From Porphyra umbilicalis (Eukaryota > Rhodophyta > Bangiophyceae > Bangiales > Bangiaceae), in the NCBI GenBank assembly GCA_002049455.2, contig KV919072.1:26104-90103 (forward strand): DNA of 64,000 nucleotides. The letters are read 5' to 3'. The notes under the pieces are model-generated. The model was not told where the DNA came from. It searched no databases and saw nothing but the letters and a program-made list of their open reading frames with translations. The position numbers and the translations under genes were made by a program. The first letter of the stretch is position 1, and every line of letters begins with the position of its first letter. This document shows positions 33,066 through 43,679 of the stretch, piece by piece.

Positions 33066-33829
33066 ATGTCTTCCAATGACGCCGACACGGCCTCTGCTGC
33101 AGGAGCAGGCAATGCAGGTAAGCACATCCCCGATTGCACCTTCATCACCGTGCATGTATGGCCTTCAGACTGCTGTGGCTCGCAACCGCATTGTCGCGCG
33201 GCTTGACAGCTCGTCACTCGCTTCATGTTGGACGTTGTCTAACTGGTTCTGCCATGATTTTGGCCCATTCTTGTGGCGCTGTATTTCTTGTGTTTTTTCT
33301 GATTGATTGAATGTCGGTGTTCTTGCGCCTGACAGCAGCGCGTAAAGTCGTGCGGCAGTGTAGGGTCTGCCGTCTCGATGGTCTCGTAGCCCCGCGACGC
33401 CCAATCAAGTGCAGAAGCAACGTCAAGTGCGGTTGCAAGGAGCGCTTGTGCGGGAGGTGCTCGGCCGCCCGCCATGTGCGCGAGGAGGCTGGGCATGAGC
33501 CGGACAACGTTGAAGTTTTAATTCAAGGAGATGCGGCCCCTCGCTGGTCGTGCTCGTCATTTGAAATGGGCTACATGCGTGCGCACCTGCAGCCGAATCT
33601 GCGGGGGAGCGTCACCATCGTACGCGAGCGGACCGATGCAATCCACGGGCACAAGCGCACGCTTGCTGAAATGACGCCCAAAGAATGCGATCGTCTGGAT
33701 TTGCACACCCCGCAATCAGACATTATCGATTTGACGGGATTGGGCGGAGCGGCCGCTCTTCCGGTGGTGCTGATGGAGGGACGCGTTGCGGCCGTGCTGC
33801 AGGTCGAGGGTTCATCCCGTCCGGGGTGA
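33066..33829 (+). CDS. Cysteine-cluster protein with one intron, possibly the 5' part of the KDZ element
   Basis: Exon 1 is 33066-33117 (MSSNDADTASAAGAGNA plus one base) and exon 2 is 33336-33829. The 218-base intron starts GTAAGC and ends CTGACAG, and the phase is kept. The 181-residue product carries a dense cysteine cluster: CRVCRLDG, then KCRSNVKCGCKERLCGRC and ARHVREEAGH, with spacing suited to zinc binding. Clusters of this kind (CxC domains) accompany KDZ transposases, and a KDZ transposase remnant lies 5.5 kb downstream on the same strand. A piggyBac and a fold-back element lie between them, so I suspect the 5' end of one interrupted element, which is inference. A host zinc-ribbon protein is the alternative. 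The C-terminal part has a DIIDLTGLGG stretch that resembles a SUMO-interacting motif. Confidence 0.55.
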
Positions 33830-34350
33830 GATGTTGCGGTAGGGGGCCGGGCAGCAATTGTCTGTAAGTCCCTGGAGGAGGCGTTTAAGAACGCGCCAAA
33901 GTACTCGGCGAGAACTGGCTCAGGCGCCCGGCGCCGCAACAAGGAGGCCGGGATGAGCGGCGGGCGCTCGGTGGCTGCTGAGGAAGTTTTGGGCGGCTCA
34001 AGCCCTTTGTACTACGTCAAAGACAAGGAACTGAGGCGGGCCACTCAGCGTTACGTAGCTCTCCATGACTGCCCCGGGCTGTCGAAAGTGAAGGCGGCCA
34101 TGACACAGTATATCGGGCCGGAGAGGATGTACACGGGTGCCTCGGTCGCGTGTCGATAGCTTACCTGAGAGCACGTGTGCAACGAGCTGATGGGGTGTGC
34201 GGAAAGTGTGTGTCTAACCGTGCCGGTCGTGCTTGCCTCTAAGCGCCAGTTCATTCCTGAACTGCGCCTAGGCGCCAACGACATCAGCCACGATTTGGAT
34301 GATCAGTTGCTCGACTGGAGTGGGGAACAGCCTCGCCCTTCAAGCAGATA
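33830..34350 (+). pseudogene. Decayed in-frame continuation of the cysteine-cluster gene
   Basis: The same frame continues past the stop for about 170 codons with protein-like sequence: KSLEEAFKNAPKYSARTGSG, LYYVKDKELRRATQRYVAL and VPVVLASKRQFIPELRLGAN. It is interrupted by a TGA at 33827, a TAG at 34157 and a TGA at 34166, and ends at 34350. Keeping one frame over 500 bases despite stops suggests a decayed coding region rather than intergenic DNA. I cannot name its family; it may be an upstream part of the KDZ transposase. Confidence 0.45.
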
Positions 34351-34639
34351 GATTCCTACCACTCGGCCGCTACAGAAGAAGCTGCGCAATGTCCACCTGT
34401 TGAAACGAGCAAAACAACCATTCCTCTCTCGAGATATAACATACCGCAGGCAAACAAGGCTCCGAAAGTGTAGCCAAGCACCACAGGAGCACGAAAGGTG
34501 CCAGGCGACCAACCTCAAGAGACAGTGCGGGAACAGCAATCAGGTTCCGCGTGGATGTTAAGGTTCGCGCAGACAGAGCACACCGACGGCATGCCAGGTC
34601 CATATCGAGCGATGGCGCATGAAAGAAGTGCACAAAACC

Positions 34640-34740
34640 CCAAGTTTGAGAGCAGAACTGGACTCAGCACACTTTTAATGTCCTTCCTGACACAGGGGGA
34701 CCTCCCACATATGCGGCATAGAGACCAACACAGATAATGC
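34640..34740. repeat. Diverged fragment of the 38.1-kb fold-back family
   Basis: GAGAGCAGAACTGGACTCAG and the following CACAGGGGGACCTCCCACAT stretch match the inner arms of the fold-back element at 38288-38365 and, inverted, at 38548-38585, with many mismatches. The rest of 34351-35188 shows nothing recognisable except a GGGTTCGAACCC palindrome near 35089-35100. Confidence 0.5.
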
Positions 34741-35188
34741 CAGCATTGGAAAGGGGGGTTTGATGCGATGAATATCGATCCAAGGCTTCGTGTCTAATCT
34801 CAGCACGCCGCCAAACCAATCACATGTCCCGGAATGTACGGGTTATCTTTCCATATGAATTTGGCAGCGAGTACTGCGGCGAAAAATGCACTGTCAGCGA
34901 GGCACCCTAGGTGCCCGAGCGTAGGCTCGGATCGCCGGAGCCGAGCCCCGAGGGTGCTGAGATGACACTGCGTTTTTCGCGCAGAGCGGAGCGTGGCTGC
35001 CTCTAGGATCGCCCCGGAAAACAATGCACAGGCGTCCCCGCTGAGCGTGCGGGGCGCCCAAAAAGTGCGCGTTTGCGGGCGACCCCGGGTTCGAACCCGC
35101 AGCTTTTTTGCCACACGCTCTGATAGTGGTGCTTAATACACGATCCAACCCTACTTATCCACGATCCAACACTGATATTACCGGTACT

Positions 35189-38030
35189 CTAGTGTTTATT
35201 AGCCTGATCGCAAGAATCAATAGATCCTCTCTTGAGGATCAATTGAACCTCACCGAAAATCGTCGATTCTGAGCTGTTTGCATATGAGAATGGGCTTCCG
35301 ACGGCTCACGACTCATCCCATTCTCTGTCTGTAGCAAAGGGGCACTCCGTAACCACTCCAGCACCATGTCTGATGCAGGCAGACACGAGGGCCTCCACAT
35401 ATCGTCAAAACTGGCTCATCGCACATTCCCTCTCTACACAAAAAACGCTCGCATCTGCAGACCTAAGAGAGCTCGCAGCTCTGACCTCCACAAACAACGC
35501 GCCTGCATCGGCACCCACACTGTGCGCTCAATCTACTACCCCTCGAGATTGTGAGTGGCCCGCAGATGCTGCGAAAAGCACAGGCGGTCCTCCCGCGGTG
35601 GACACAAAAAGACCTCCTCTCCACCACACTCGCGGCGAGTCGAACACACCAATGTCGTGCGCCGAGTCTTGCAGACTCGGCAGTTGCGCTGCGCCAGGAA
35701 TGCAGATATCGAGGAATCAGTCAGCTTCTTGCGCTTCAACGTGGGCGTCAGATGCGTGCCCACGCCGTAAGATGGTGCGGCCTCAGGAGGCCCAGCCGCC
35801 GATGCCGACACGGCACGATCTCGCAAGCCTGTCGAATCGTAGCGATTCTCGATTAGGTCCGCTGCCAGGTCCTCGTAGAAGTGCGCTTGAGTCTCGCGAC
35901 CCAGGGGACCATGAGCCCCAGCGTAAAGTATCCAGGAGTCCACAACACACAAATGCCTAGGATAGACATATTCACTCGCGTCGACCAATCGTGGGTGCCA
36001 TACGCGTGCTCAATACGTAGATCGTCCTGTCGGCAGCGATTGTGGCGATCGATTTGGGCACATGACTGATAGTAAACCTCCGCAACTTGCGGCTGACGGA
36101 TAGTCAGGGGCACACGTTCCGACTCCTCCGCTCCGGTTCTCCACCGCAGCCGCTCAATCGAGGCCCCGTCGAGACAGGTAGATGTTGTCGAAATAAAGTA
36201 GCGACGGTCACGATCCACCCACATCGCGGCCATCAGGTCGATTTGGCCGGCCGCATTTCGATGGTACAGCGAGTCGCTCGAGCCACGAGTCGGCACCTCC
36301 AGCGTGGAGAGAGCAGCCATTGGGTACCGTGTCGTGGAGTTCTTGACCACACCGACGAAGCGCAAGCCCATACTTTTCAGCTGCAGGGCCGCCTCGACGC
36401 TGGCAAAGTACGAATCTCCAGACACAACTCGATCCGTACCAGCCCAGTTGGAAACTAGGTGCTTCAGGACGACAGTCCCGTGAAGCAGGCGGCTCTCAGT
36501 GGGTTTAAGTCGCTGCCGCTGGTCCCCTGCAGTAGTCACGAGTTGGAGGTATAGCATAATGCCACTTCGCCCACACATGCTGTGTTTTGGATGTCACAGC
36601 CATTTTTAGGCTTACGATCGATCGCCACATACATGGGTACCCCCCGGTCGCTCCATCCGCCCGCCTGGCCGTACCATTTGCTTATGGACTCATTAACACA
36701 GAGCAGGTCGCTCGGTCTCACGTGTGCCGCGCGGTGAGCGTTGAAAGATGTCACAAAGTCATCCACCAGCGACCATCTGCGACGCTCGGAGCTCACAGCA
36801 GGGTCCGTACACACCTCACTATATGCCATGCAAGACCACAGCGAGTCAAAAGGGTCTCGTGACATACGTGTGAGGTGGCCAAAGCCAGGCGCCGGGATGT
36901 ACTTGTTGCGTGCTGTCGTACTAGAAAACTCGGACCGAGACCCGAACTCGTACCGGGTGCCCAACAACAGGACCCGAACGAGCTTGAGGACTTCTCCAGC
37001 GGTAGTTGCGCGCAGCCGGCGAGCAGAAAGCTTGACGGAGGTCAGCCTGACCATCCGAATAAGTTGGTCGAGAGGAAGCATCGCCAAAGAGTAATCGAGA
37101 GCGCGACGCGTGCGCCCTGGGCCCATGGCGTCACCCTCCTCCGCAATGGTCTCGCCCGACAGCAGACGGACGGACCACGACCGGCGCGGGACGACGCCAC
37201 CGATGGAAAGCGTCCCTGCCTCGGCAGACCAGGTGTAGTCATGGACGGTCACAGGGGCCACTGTGGGCTCTCCTGCGCTGCCGGGCGCCGTCATCGTGTC
37301 GGAGTGGACGTCATTTGCTGGGTGGGTGCGTCTGGGTGAGACGGAAGCGAACGAGAGGTAAGCAGCGCGGGAGAACCTTGCAGCATCGATCCCAGAGGCA
37401 CCGGCGCAGACGCCTGGGAGGCGGGCTCCACAGGCGCCTGGGTCATCGGCGGAGCAGCACCACACTTCACGTTCAGCAGCATCAGGTGCTCGTCGACTTG
37501 TCCGCTATTCAGTTGCCACGTTGCATTGACGCCCGTCATAGAACGCCCGTTCTTGACCTCCTGAGTCACACTCGTGACCACCCCGGTCACGAACGTCGCA
37601 CTGGCGCACGACCCATACAACCGGGCGCATTCCGAAAAGTGCTTAATGTGCACGGCCTTGGCATGAACCGAGGCTCCGACCACCAGGCGGGGGTCAGCAG
37701 ACCGTCCCATGTTGGGGACGAGCACACGAGTCTTCGCAGTGAGGAATGGAAGGTGGGGGGAGGGGGAGGAGAGGAGGGAACAAAGAGGTGGGGCGGACGG
37801 GAGAGCTTCTAGTGGGGGAGCCCCCGCCGCTCAGGGAAAGCGCCATATCTGAGCAACCCCGCCATTTTTCGGACGCCCACGTACTCCGACGGGTAAACAG
37901 GCGCCGCTGAGTCCATTTCTCGTGTCAGGATTGAGCAGTTATGGCGCGAAGCGAAGCTACACGCGCTCAAGAAATGGGATCAATTGATCCTCTGAGGATC
38001 AATTGATCCTCTCAGGGGAATAGACACTAG
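35189..38030 (-). mobile_element. Decayed piggyBac-like transposon with palindromic subtermini
   Basis: The left end reads CTAGTGTTTATTAGCCTGA; the right end inverted reads CTAGTGTCTATTCCCCTGA and is preceded by CC, giving CCCTAG, the start of classic piggyBac termini. Inside the right end the 14-base palindrome GGATCAATTGATCC occurs twice (about 37978-38009); a diverged copy lies inside the left end. The interior holds a piggyBac transposase on the minus strand, broken by frameshifts. I see no TTAA duplication at the edges, so either the terminal bases have mutated or the target preference differs. Confidence 0.75.
35536..37710 (-). pseudogene. piggyBac-like transposase (DDE_Tnp_1_7), frameshifted
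   Basis: Four overlapping minus-strand frames together make one transposase. The first (ATG 37710 down to 37291, MGRSADPRLVVGASVHAKAV) is an N-terminal region. The next (down to 36536) holds the first part of the catalytic domain with LLCVNESISKWYG and VAIDRKPKNG. The third (36578-35853) has VVSGDSYFASVEAALQLKSM and CAQIDRHNRCRQDDL. The last (35988-35536) has VVDSWILYAG and a C-terminal cysteine-rich domain (CRVCKTRR…CGGEEVFLC…) like that of piggyBac transposases, which binds the transposon ends. The first catalytic Asp appears as Asn (VNES, near 36692) while the other two are present. Frame changes lie near 37300-37460, 36540-36580 and 35860-35990. The enzyme is therefore inactive as it stands. 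Confidence 0.8.
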
Positions 38031-38127
38031 GGACCGCCGAAAGCGTCGGTCGCTTGGTCGGATGTCGGTCGCGGATGTTCGGACGGGAAATCAGCATAAT
38101 TCTGGATGTGGGCTGCTACTGGTGGTG

Positions 38128-38779
38128 GTTGTGGGCTCATATTGGAGCCAAAAGGTGCCTCTAGTTTACTCTAAAGAAAAAATAGGACTGCGAGCTCTCA
38201 ACGAAAAAGTAGTCCAGGGGCCCATTCGGTCCTATTTATGACGTACATCTGGGTGGGGCGCATGGAAGACGAGCTGAAAAGCGCGTTTTGAGAGCAGAAG
38301 CTGGCTTAGCACACGTCTTGCTGTTCTTGTCGACATGGATGGACGTCCCTCACATGTGTCGTAGCGGTTGCTCGAACGGCTTCCGCGTATATCGCCTTGT
38401 TCTGGCTGTGCGCAATCAGGCGCCTCACTTTCAGCAGCGTTTCCAATGATGGCCCTTTTGGGGCGCGAAAAAGAGTTAAAACAATTACTGTTCTGCCGCG
38501 CGCAAGACACATCGGACAAAGTGACCGACGCTTTGGGCGGTCCCTCTGTCGCATATTTAGAAGGTCCCCCTGTATCTGCAAACAAATAAAACGGGTGCTG
38601 AGCCCATTTCTGCGCTCAAAACGCGTTTGTCAGCGCGTCTTCCATGCGCCCCACCCCAATGTACGTCAGAAGTAGGGCCGAATTGGCACCTGGACTACGT
38701 TTTCGTTGGGAGCTCGCCGTGCTATCGTGTCTTAAGAGTTTAACAGCGGGAACTCTTGGCTCTCAGATGAGCCCACAAC
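38128..38779. mobile_element. 652-base fold-back element with long inverted arms
   Basis: The two ends read GTTGTGGGCTCAT and its complement. Imperfect inverted arms of about 190 bases run inward: the left arm includes CCCATTCGGTCCTATTTATG and GGGGCGCATGGAAGACG, and the right arm (about 38585-38779) mirrors them. Only about 260 bases lie between the arms and no protein is encoded. I could not find a target-site duplication, so the superfamily is open (long-TIR MITE or Mutator-like fold-back are possible). A diverged relative is at 34640-34740. Confidence 0.75.
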
Positions 38780-39341
38780 GACCGCCTGGAGCAGCCCCAA
38801 TTCAGAGTTATGCCGCTTTCCGAGTCGAACTTACGCGACAATCACCCAATCAAGTATCTGACGCCTGGAACTGACGCTATGGATAAATAGTGCGAGATCC
38901 CTCGTGGTTCTTTATGAGTTGTTACATGTGTTTGTAGCCTCTTTTTCTTGCAGGAAGAGTCGTGGGCTAGTCATTGTGTCTGGATTCCTAGTAACCGCTG
39001 TTGAAGGGACGCTCTTTTCTGCTGTGCTCTCGGGCTTTATTGTACTTGAGTATGTAGAGGTTGGAGCGCCGAACGGCCGCATTCACAAACCCGCGACGCA
39101 TGTCGCCTATGATATGAAGAAGAATGGCGTCAATTGCGGTCATGGACCACAAGTTGAACTGGTCTGGCGCTGACCAGCAACGTTGCCTGCTGCTTCACAC
39201 AATGATGACATGTTCAATGGGGTAGAAGTCGCTCGAGTAGGGAGGCATGAGCAAGACAAGCACCCCAGCGGCTCTCAGGCCCGCCAACGTGCAAGCGCAC
39301 GGTTGAACACGACGGGTCTGCAGACGGCCTCTTCTCTATGC
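38780..39341. other. Region without a recognised gene
   Basis: AT-richer sequence with only short open frames; possibly the decayed upstream part of the KDZ transposase that starts to be recognisable near 39350. Confidence 0.35.
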
Positions 39342-41899
39342 AGCGGCGCAAAAAAAAACGGGAGGTGGCTGCTGTTCACCCGGGGATTGATCGACAAGCG
39401 GCTGTCCTTCATCATTTCGGGGCGGACCACGTACACTGCGGTGACCCGCCATCTTTTTGCGGACGTGATGTCGTTTCGCCTCAGGCGCCGGGACGTGGTG
39501 AAGCTCGGTGAGGCGGCAATCAAGACGTTTCGCATCCTCACGTGAACGGCACGAGCCCTGAGTTCATTGTGATTGACGCTCAGGCGCTCGGGTGCTCCAA
39601 CCCAGATGACACCACCCCGGTCCGCCCCACGGAAGACTGCGCGGTCCTGAACATCCCGGCGCCCGAGCTGTGCGCTACTGAGCGGGCCCCTCTCCGGGCG
39701 ACCATATTCAAGGTGCTCCGCACGGTGACGCCATTGACAACCCCGCAAGTAGATCTTCTCCGGTCGTGGCACGAAACAATTGGCGCTCCCGGCCGCTCCA
39801 CGCCGGAAGCGGCGGCGGCGGAGCTGTTCTTCCGGTTCTTCCCAGTTGGACGCGACCAGCATGCCAATGCGCCCATGCCGGGTGGTGTTCCATGTGCAAG
39901 CGGCAGTAGCGCGCCAAGCAGTGCTGCTGAGACGCTTGCTGAGGGTGAGCGGCCGACAAAGCGCGGCAGGCCTGGCGAGGCCGGCTGCTTGGAAGCTGCC
40001 CTGCGTTTGGACAGGGACGGTGCTTTGGTGCTCGGTGGCAGGGAGCCGCTGGAAAAGATGCTGACGGTCACATGGCGTAACCGGTTGGAGCACTGTGGCC
40101 CTGCGTTTGATTGCTATGCCAGCGACGACTACGGCCTCTGGATTCGCGTGCGCCCCTTCCTGCAAGCGATTCTCCCGGAGACGGTGAGTGGGATGTTCCA
40201 GTCTGTTGACGAACGAGCGGTACGGTTGCGTGCCAGAACGCTCCGCCTGATGCGGCGCGGCGCGTGGAGGTCGCTGACCGAGGCAGTCGACGGCGTCCGC
40301 TTTGTGGCCGGCTTTCTCGGCTGGTCCGCCAACCTCATCGATGAGGAGCCAAGCATGAGGAAGGCCGTCGGGGTGCTGCTTCTCGCCATAGTCGACGTTG
40401 AGGAATATGTCGACGACACGTTCAAGGCGCTGGCTAGCAACGAGGGGACGTTGGCGGCCGGATGGAAAAACGCGGCGTACTGTAGCCGGTGGAAGGGGAG
40501 GCCGACCACGGCTGACTATAAGCGGTGGAGGGATGAGCAAGAGCACCTGGGCGAAATAGACGAGGACGACCCACTCGATAGCTTTGAGTTATTCGCTGGT
40601 CTACCTCGCGTGCGGCCTGGTATTACGGACTCGGAGGCGGCCAAGCGCCGCGTGTAGTACCGCGGCAAGTACCGCCACCAGGCGGACTTTGAGGGGGAAG
40701 ACGACGCCTGCAAGAAGGCATTCTCGGTGAAGACGGGCTTGACCCAAGGCGTGTTTAATGTCGTTTGTCCACACGTGATGACGTTGGGTGTTCGCTGCTT
40801 GTCCCGCGCCGAGAGCGTGGGGGAGGCGTTATCTATTTTGCTCAAGCGGGTTGGCAAGCTGCCCACGGCTGTCTTTTAGGACGTGGCATGCAAGCTGGAC
40901 AAGAACGCAATTAGGCGGGTGTGGTAGCTGATGCGCGCGCACGGGGTGAGGTGTATACCAGACAGGCTCCACTCCATCACACAGTCATGCTCTCCCATCA
41001 ACATGCCCGACGAGTGCCTCGGACAACCGCCGGTGTCGCCACCCAAGCAGCAGAGGTCACCCACTCGATCGCCGTCGTCAACAGGACAAGCCTCGCCTAC
41101 ATGTCGCCGGCCACCGACATGCACCATCGCATGGTGCAGGTGGCTTTCAAGAACCTGCGCAAGCTGCATCGGCTGCACGACGGCAGCGGAGTGGGCGAGA
41201 ATGACCACGTGCCTTTCGCCCCCTTCTTTCACAAGAAACGTTCGCACGAGCGCGAGCGCGTCTCCGTCTGCACTTGCGCTTCGGCAGCGGACAATGATGG
41301 AAAGGACGCCTCCGAGCAGCAGGTTGACGAAGGCACCGTGCCTGCAGGTGGACAGAGTGACGTCGCCGGCCAAGGAGCAGGGTCTACTGCTGTTGCGGTG
41401 ACCGCACAAGTCCCTAGTGGGAAAGAGGCGGACGCGGCTGCCGCCGCCGCCGCCGATCGGGGAGTGCAAAATCCATCGGACTTCGAGGAGGGTGAAGGCG
41501 AGGTCCTTGTTCGGGCCGATTCCACCGCAGACTTTGGTGCGGCGGTGCGGGTGGCCCGCACTGACAAGCCGGGCGTGGACAACGCCGACTGGTTGATGGT
41601 GCTACGCCACACTCTGCTGTTGGCGGAATTAAACGCTTCAGCGGCGACTCGGCCCACCCGCCACGCAGTACTCGACACCCGCCCAGTCACGCGGGCGCAA
41701 CTCAAGCTCGCGGACGAGCGCACCAGTCGGCCACTCTCCAAGGGCGTCCGCCCGACCGACAAGGCCCGCATCCTGCTCTGCGGCTCCGAGCTCCACCGTC
41801 TGCGCGGCGAATCGTGGCTCACCGAAGAGTTGATGAACTTCTACGCGGCGCTGATCGACTACCTCGCAAGAGCAGCTGCGGGTGTCGACAGGGAGGTGC
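39342..41899 (+). pseudogene. KDZ (Zisupton-type) transposase with Ulp1 protease region, truncated by Copia
   Basis: The recognisable part starts GRWLLFTRGLIDKRLSFIIS (frame ending 39545), shifts frame near 39541 to FIVIDAQALGCSNPD, and runs to about 41020. It holds the KDZ core GVFNVVCPHVMTLGVRCLSR, AESVGEALSILLKRVGKLP, then DVACKLDKNAIRRVW and IPDRLHSITQSCSP. KDZ transposases show a CPHG-like motif, then a D-x-A-C motif, then a D-R-x-H motif in this order. A further shift near 41020 continues SIAVVNRTSLAYM and reaches an Ulp1-like protease start, SELHRLRGESWLTEELMNFY; Ulp1 proteases are a known partner of this superfamily. Three in-frame stops (40655, 40877, 40925) are all TAG. The protease is cut at 41899 by the Copia 5' LTR, and its catalytic His/Asp/Cys part is not seen. 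Confidence 0.7.
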
Positions 41900-42444
41900 T
41901 GTTGGAATGTCATGCTCAACGCCGCTGTAAGCCCTGCTGCTGTAAACAGCAAATTCCAAGAATCCAGGTATTGGCGGTGTTCGAACCCCCGACTCCCGGA
42001 CGCGACCCGAAGGTCACGCCTAATGAGAGTGGGTGCCTTACTTCCCACTAGGCTACCCATGCGACTTCCTCGCGGTTTGGTGACCGCTGGTGCATTCGAC
42101 ATTTGTACCCGTGCGGTTTTGAGTGAAATTTTTGCGATTTCACCTTTTTATGTTCTTGCGCTTCTGATGCTCTGATTTGCGTGGGCTTTGCTTTGATCCC
42201 TGATGCTTTGATTTGGTGAGCGTTTTGATTTAGAGTGTGGCGGGCGCGTGCGCGGGCGAGCTGCTTGGGCTGCGTGGTGGGCTTGAGTGCTCCGACTAGG
42301 ACTACTTGAGGAGTGCCCTTGATGGGAAGAGGGGCGCTTTGGAGAGATAACCAACAAAGCACGTTCGCACACATACACACAAGCTCAAGCCACTCAACCA
42401 CTTCACCGTGGTCCCCCATCCCCTATCCCCACTGCGTTTCAACA
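41900..42444 (+). repeat. 5' LTR of Copia-1
   Basis: TGTTGGAATGTCATGCTCAA to TTTCAACA, 545 bases. It shares TG…CA ends with the 3' LTR at 50249-52207 and contains the intact TA site (GGCTACCCATGCG, near 42044-42056) that is occupied by a mariner-like element in the other LTR. Confidence 0.88.
41976..42058 (-). other. Antisense tRNA-like block in the Copia-1 LTR
   Basis: Read on the minus strand, this part of the LTR has an A-box-like TAGCCTAGTGGG, an anticodon-loop-like CTCATTA, a GACC-TTCG-GGTC hairpin and a B box GGTTCGAACACC. The same block is at 50327-50407 in the other LTR. A complete cloverleaf with a paired acceptor stem could not be drawn, so I call it tRNA-derived, not a tRNA gene. 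Confidence 0.5.
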
Positions 42445-42465
42445 GGTTTTGGGCCCAGAGCCGGG
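42445..42465 (+). promoter_or_regulatory. Candidate primer-binding site of Copia-1
   Basis: GGTTTTGGGCCCAGAGCC directly follows the 5' LTR. It is spaced like the TGGTATCAGAGC primer-binding site of Copia elements and partly resembles it. The match is imperfect. Confidence 0.4.
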
Positions 42466-42608
42466 GCTGTGACAAGGGCAAGGTGTGCCAGACGGCGTCG
42501 CGGCGGTCGCGACCAGTGCGAAGAAGACGAGTGCAAGGTGGTTCAAATACGGGACGGTCAATGCGCAAGGTTCGACAAGATCGAGACGCGCTACGACAAG
42601 CAGGCATC

Positions 42609-43679
42609 ATGGACGGTGGCGCCGCCGGCATGGGCGGCATCAAGATTGACAAGGTGACAGAGACGAAGTTCCACGAGTGGCGCCAGCGGATCAAGATGAT
42701 CCTGGCGCTGCGCGATCTGGACGACATGCTTGACGAAGACGGCAAGCCGACGGACGAGGAGGACCGCGAGTTGGCGGTGTGGAAGCGTCGAGACACGCAG
42801 GCCAGCGCCATCATCGGGCTCACCCTTGGGTCCGAGCAGCTGGAGCACGTGTCAGTGTGCAAGACGACGGCGGAAATGTGGTCGACCCTGAAAGGCGTCT
42901 TCCAGCGCAAGAGTTTGATGAACAAGATGAAGGCGCGACGCGAATTCTACACCGTCGCGATGAACGTCGGCGAGGGCATGCTGGGCAATATCAACCGCGT
43001 GCGCAACCTCGGCGAGAACCTCAAGGCCATGGGCGGCGAGGTGACGGAGATGGACGTTGTCATGAGCGTCCTCAACGGGCTGACGTCCAAGTACGAGAAC
43101 CTGCTGGTGGCTCTCGACGCCAAGGGCGAGGACGAGCTAAGCCTCGACTTTGTCAAGAGCCGCTTGCTTCAGGAGGAGCGGCGTCAGGCGGACAAGTCAC
43201 CGGCGATCAAGCGCATTGGTGACATGGCACTCGTCGGCGCCAATTATCGAGGTCAAGGCCGCCGTGGTGACCTTTCCAAGATCGAGTGCTACTACTGCCA
43301 CAAGTTTGGGCACATCTCTCATGATTGCCCAGAGCTCAAGGCCAAGAAGCAGAGACAGGACAAGGTGGCCGCGATTGCGGCTGATGACGGGAGCGACAGC
43401 GACGACGCCATCTGTCTCGTTGGCAACGCGGATGACAACGATGACATTTCCAAGTCGTGGCTTGTCGACTCTGCGGCGTCTGCACACATGTGCTGGATGC
43501 GTGCGTGCTTCGATGACTATAAGACGACCACGGGACGGAGCGTCACGATGGGTGACAAGGGGTCCGTGGCCATGGCGGGCGTCGGAACTGTCGTCCTCAA
43601 CGTCGTCGTTCAAGGCAAGACGCGCAAGATCAAGTTGGAGAAGGTTCTCCATGTCCTACTAAGGGCTTCAACCTCATGA
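42609..43679 (+). CDS. Copia-1 Gag and protease
   Basis: ATG 42609 (MDGGAAGMGGIKIDKVTETK) opens a frame of 356 codons. It has a Copia Gag core (KFHEWRQRIKMILALRDLDD, then SVLNGLTSKYENLLVAL), a CCHC zinc knuckle (CYYCHKFGHISHDC) and an aspartic protease start (WLVDSAASAHM, where most elements have DSGA). The frame should continue into integrase but shifts by one base near 43655-43660: the expected H-V-P-T-K-G-F-N-L is read as HVLLRASTS followed by a stop. Gag forms the particle, and the protease cleaves the polyprotein. The frameshift makes the element defective. Confidence 0.85.
   Translation: MDGGAAGMGGIKIDKVTETKFHEWRQRIKMILALRDLDDMLDEDGKPTDEEDRELAVWKRRDTQASAIIGLTLGSEQLEHVSVCKTTAEMWSTLKGVFQRKSLMNKMKARREFYTVAMNVGEGMLGNINRVRNLGENLKAMGGEVTEMDVVMSVLNGLTSKYENLLVALDAKGEDELSLDFVKSRLLQEERRQADKSPAIKRIGDMALVGANYRGQGRRGDLSKIECYYCHKFGHISHDCPELKAKKQRQDKVAAIAADDGSDSDDAICLVGNADDNDDISKSWLVDSAASAHMCWMRACFDDYKTTTGRSVTMGDKGSVAMAGVGTVVLNVVVQGKTRKIKLEKVLHVLLRASTS

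Noticed and set aside
35040-35110. Possible tRNA around GGGTTCGAACCC
   Set aside because: The T-arm-like palindrome is present, but no acceptor stem or D arm pairs with it on either strand.
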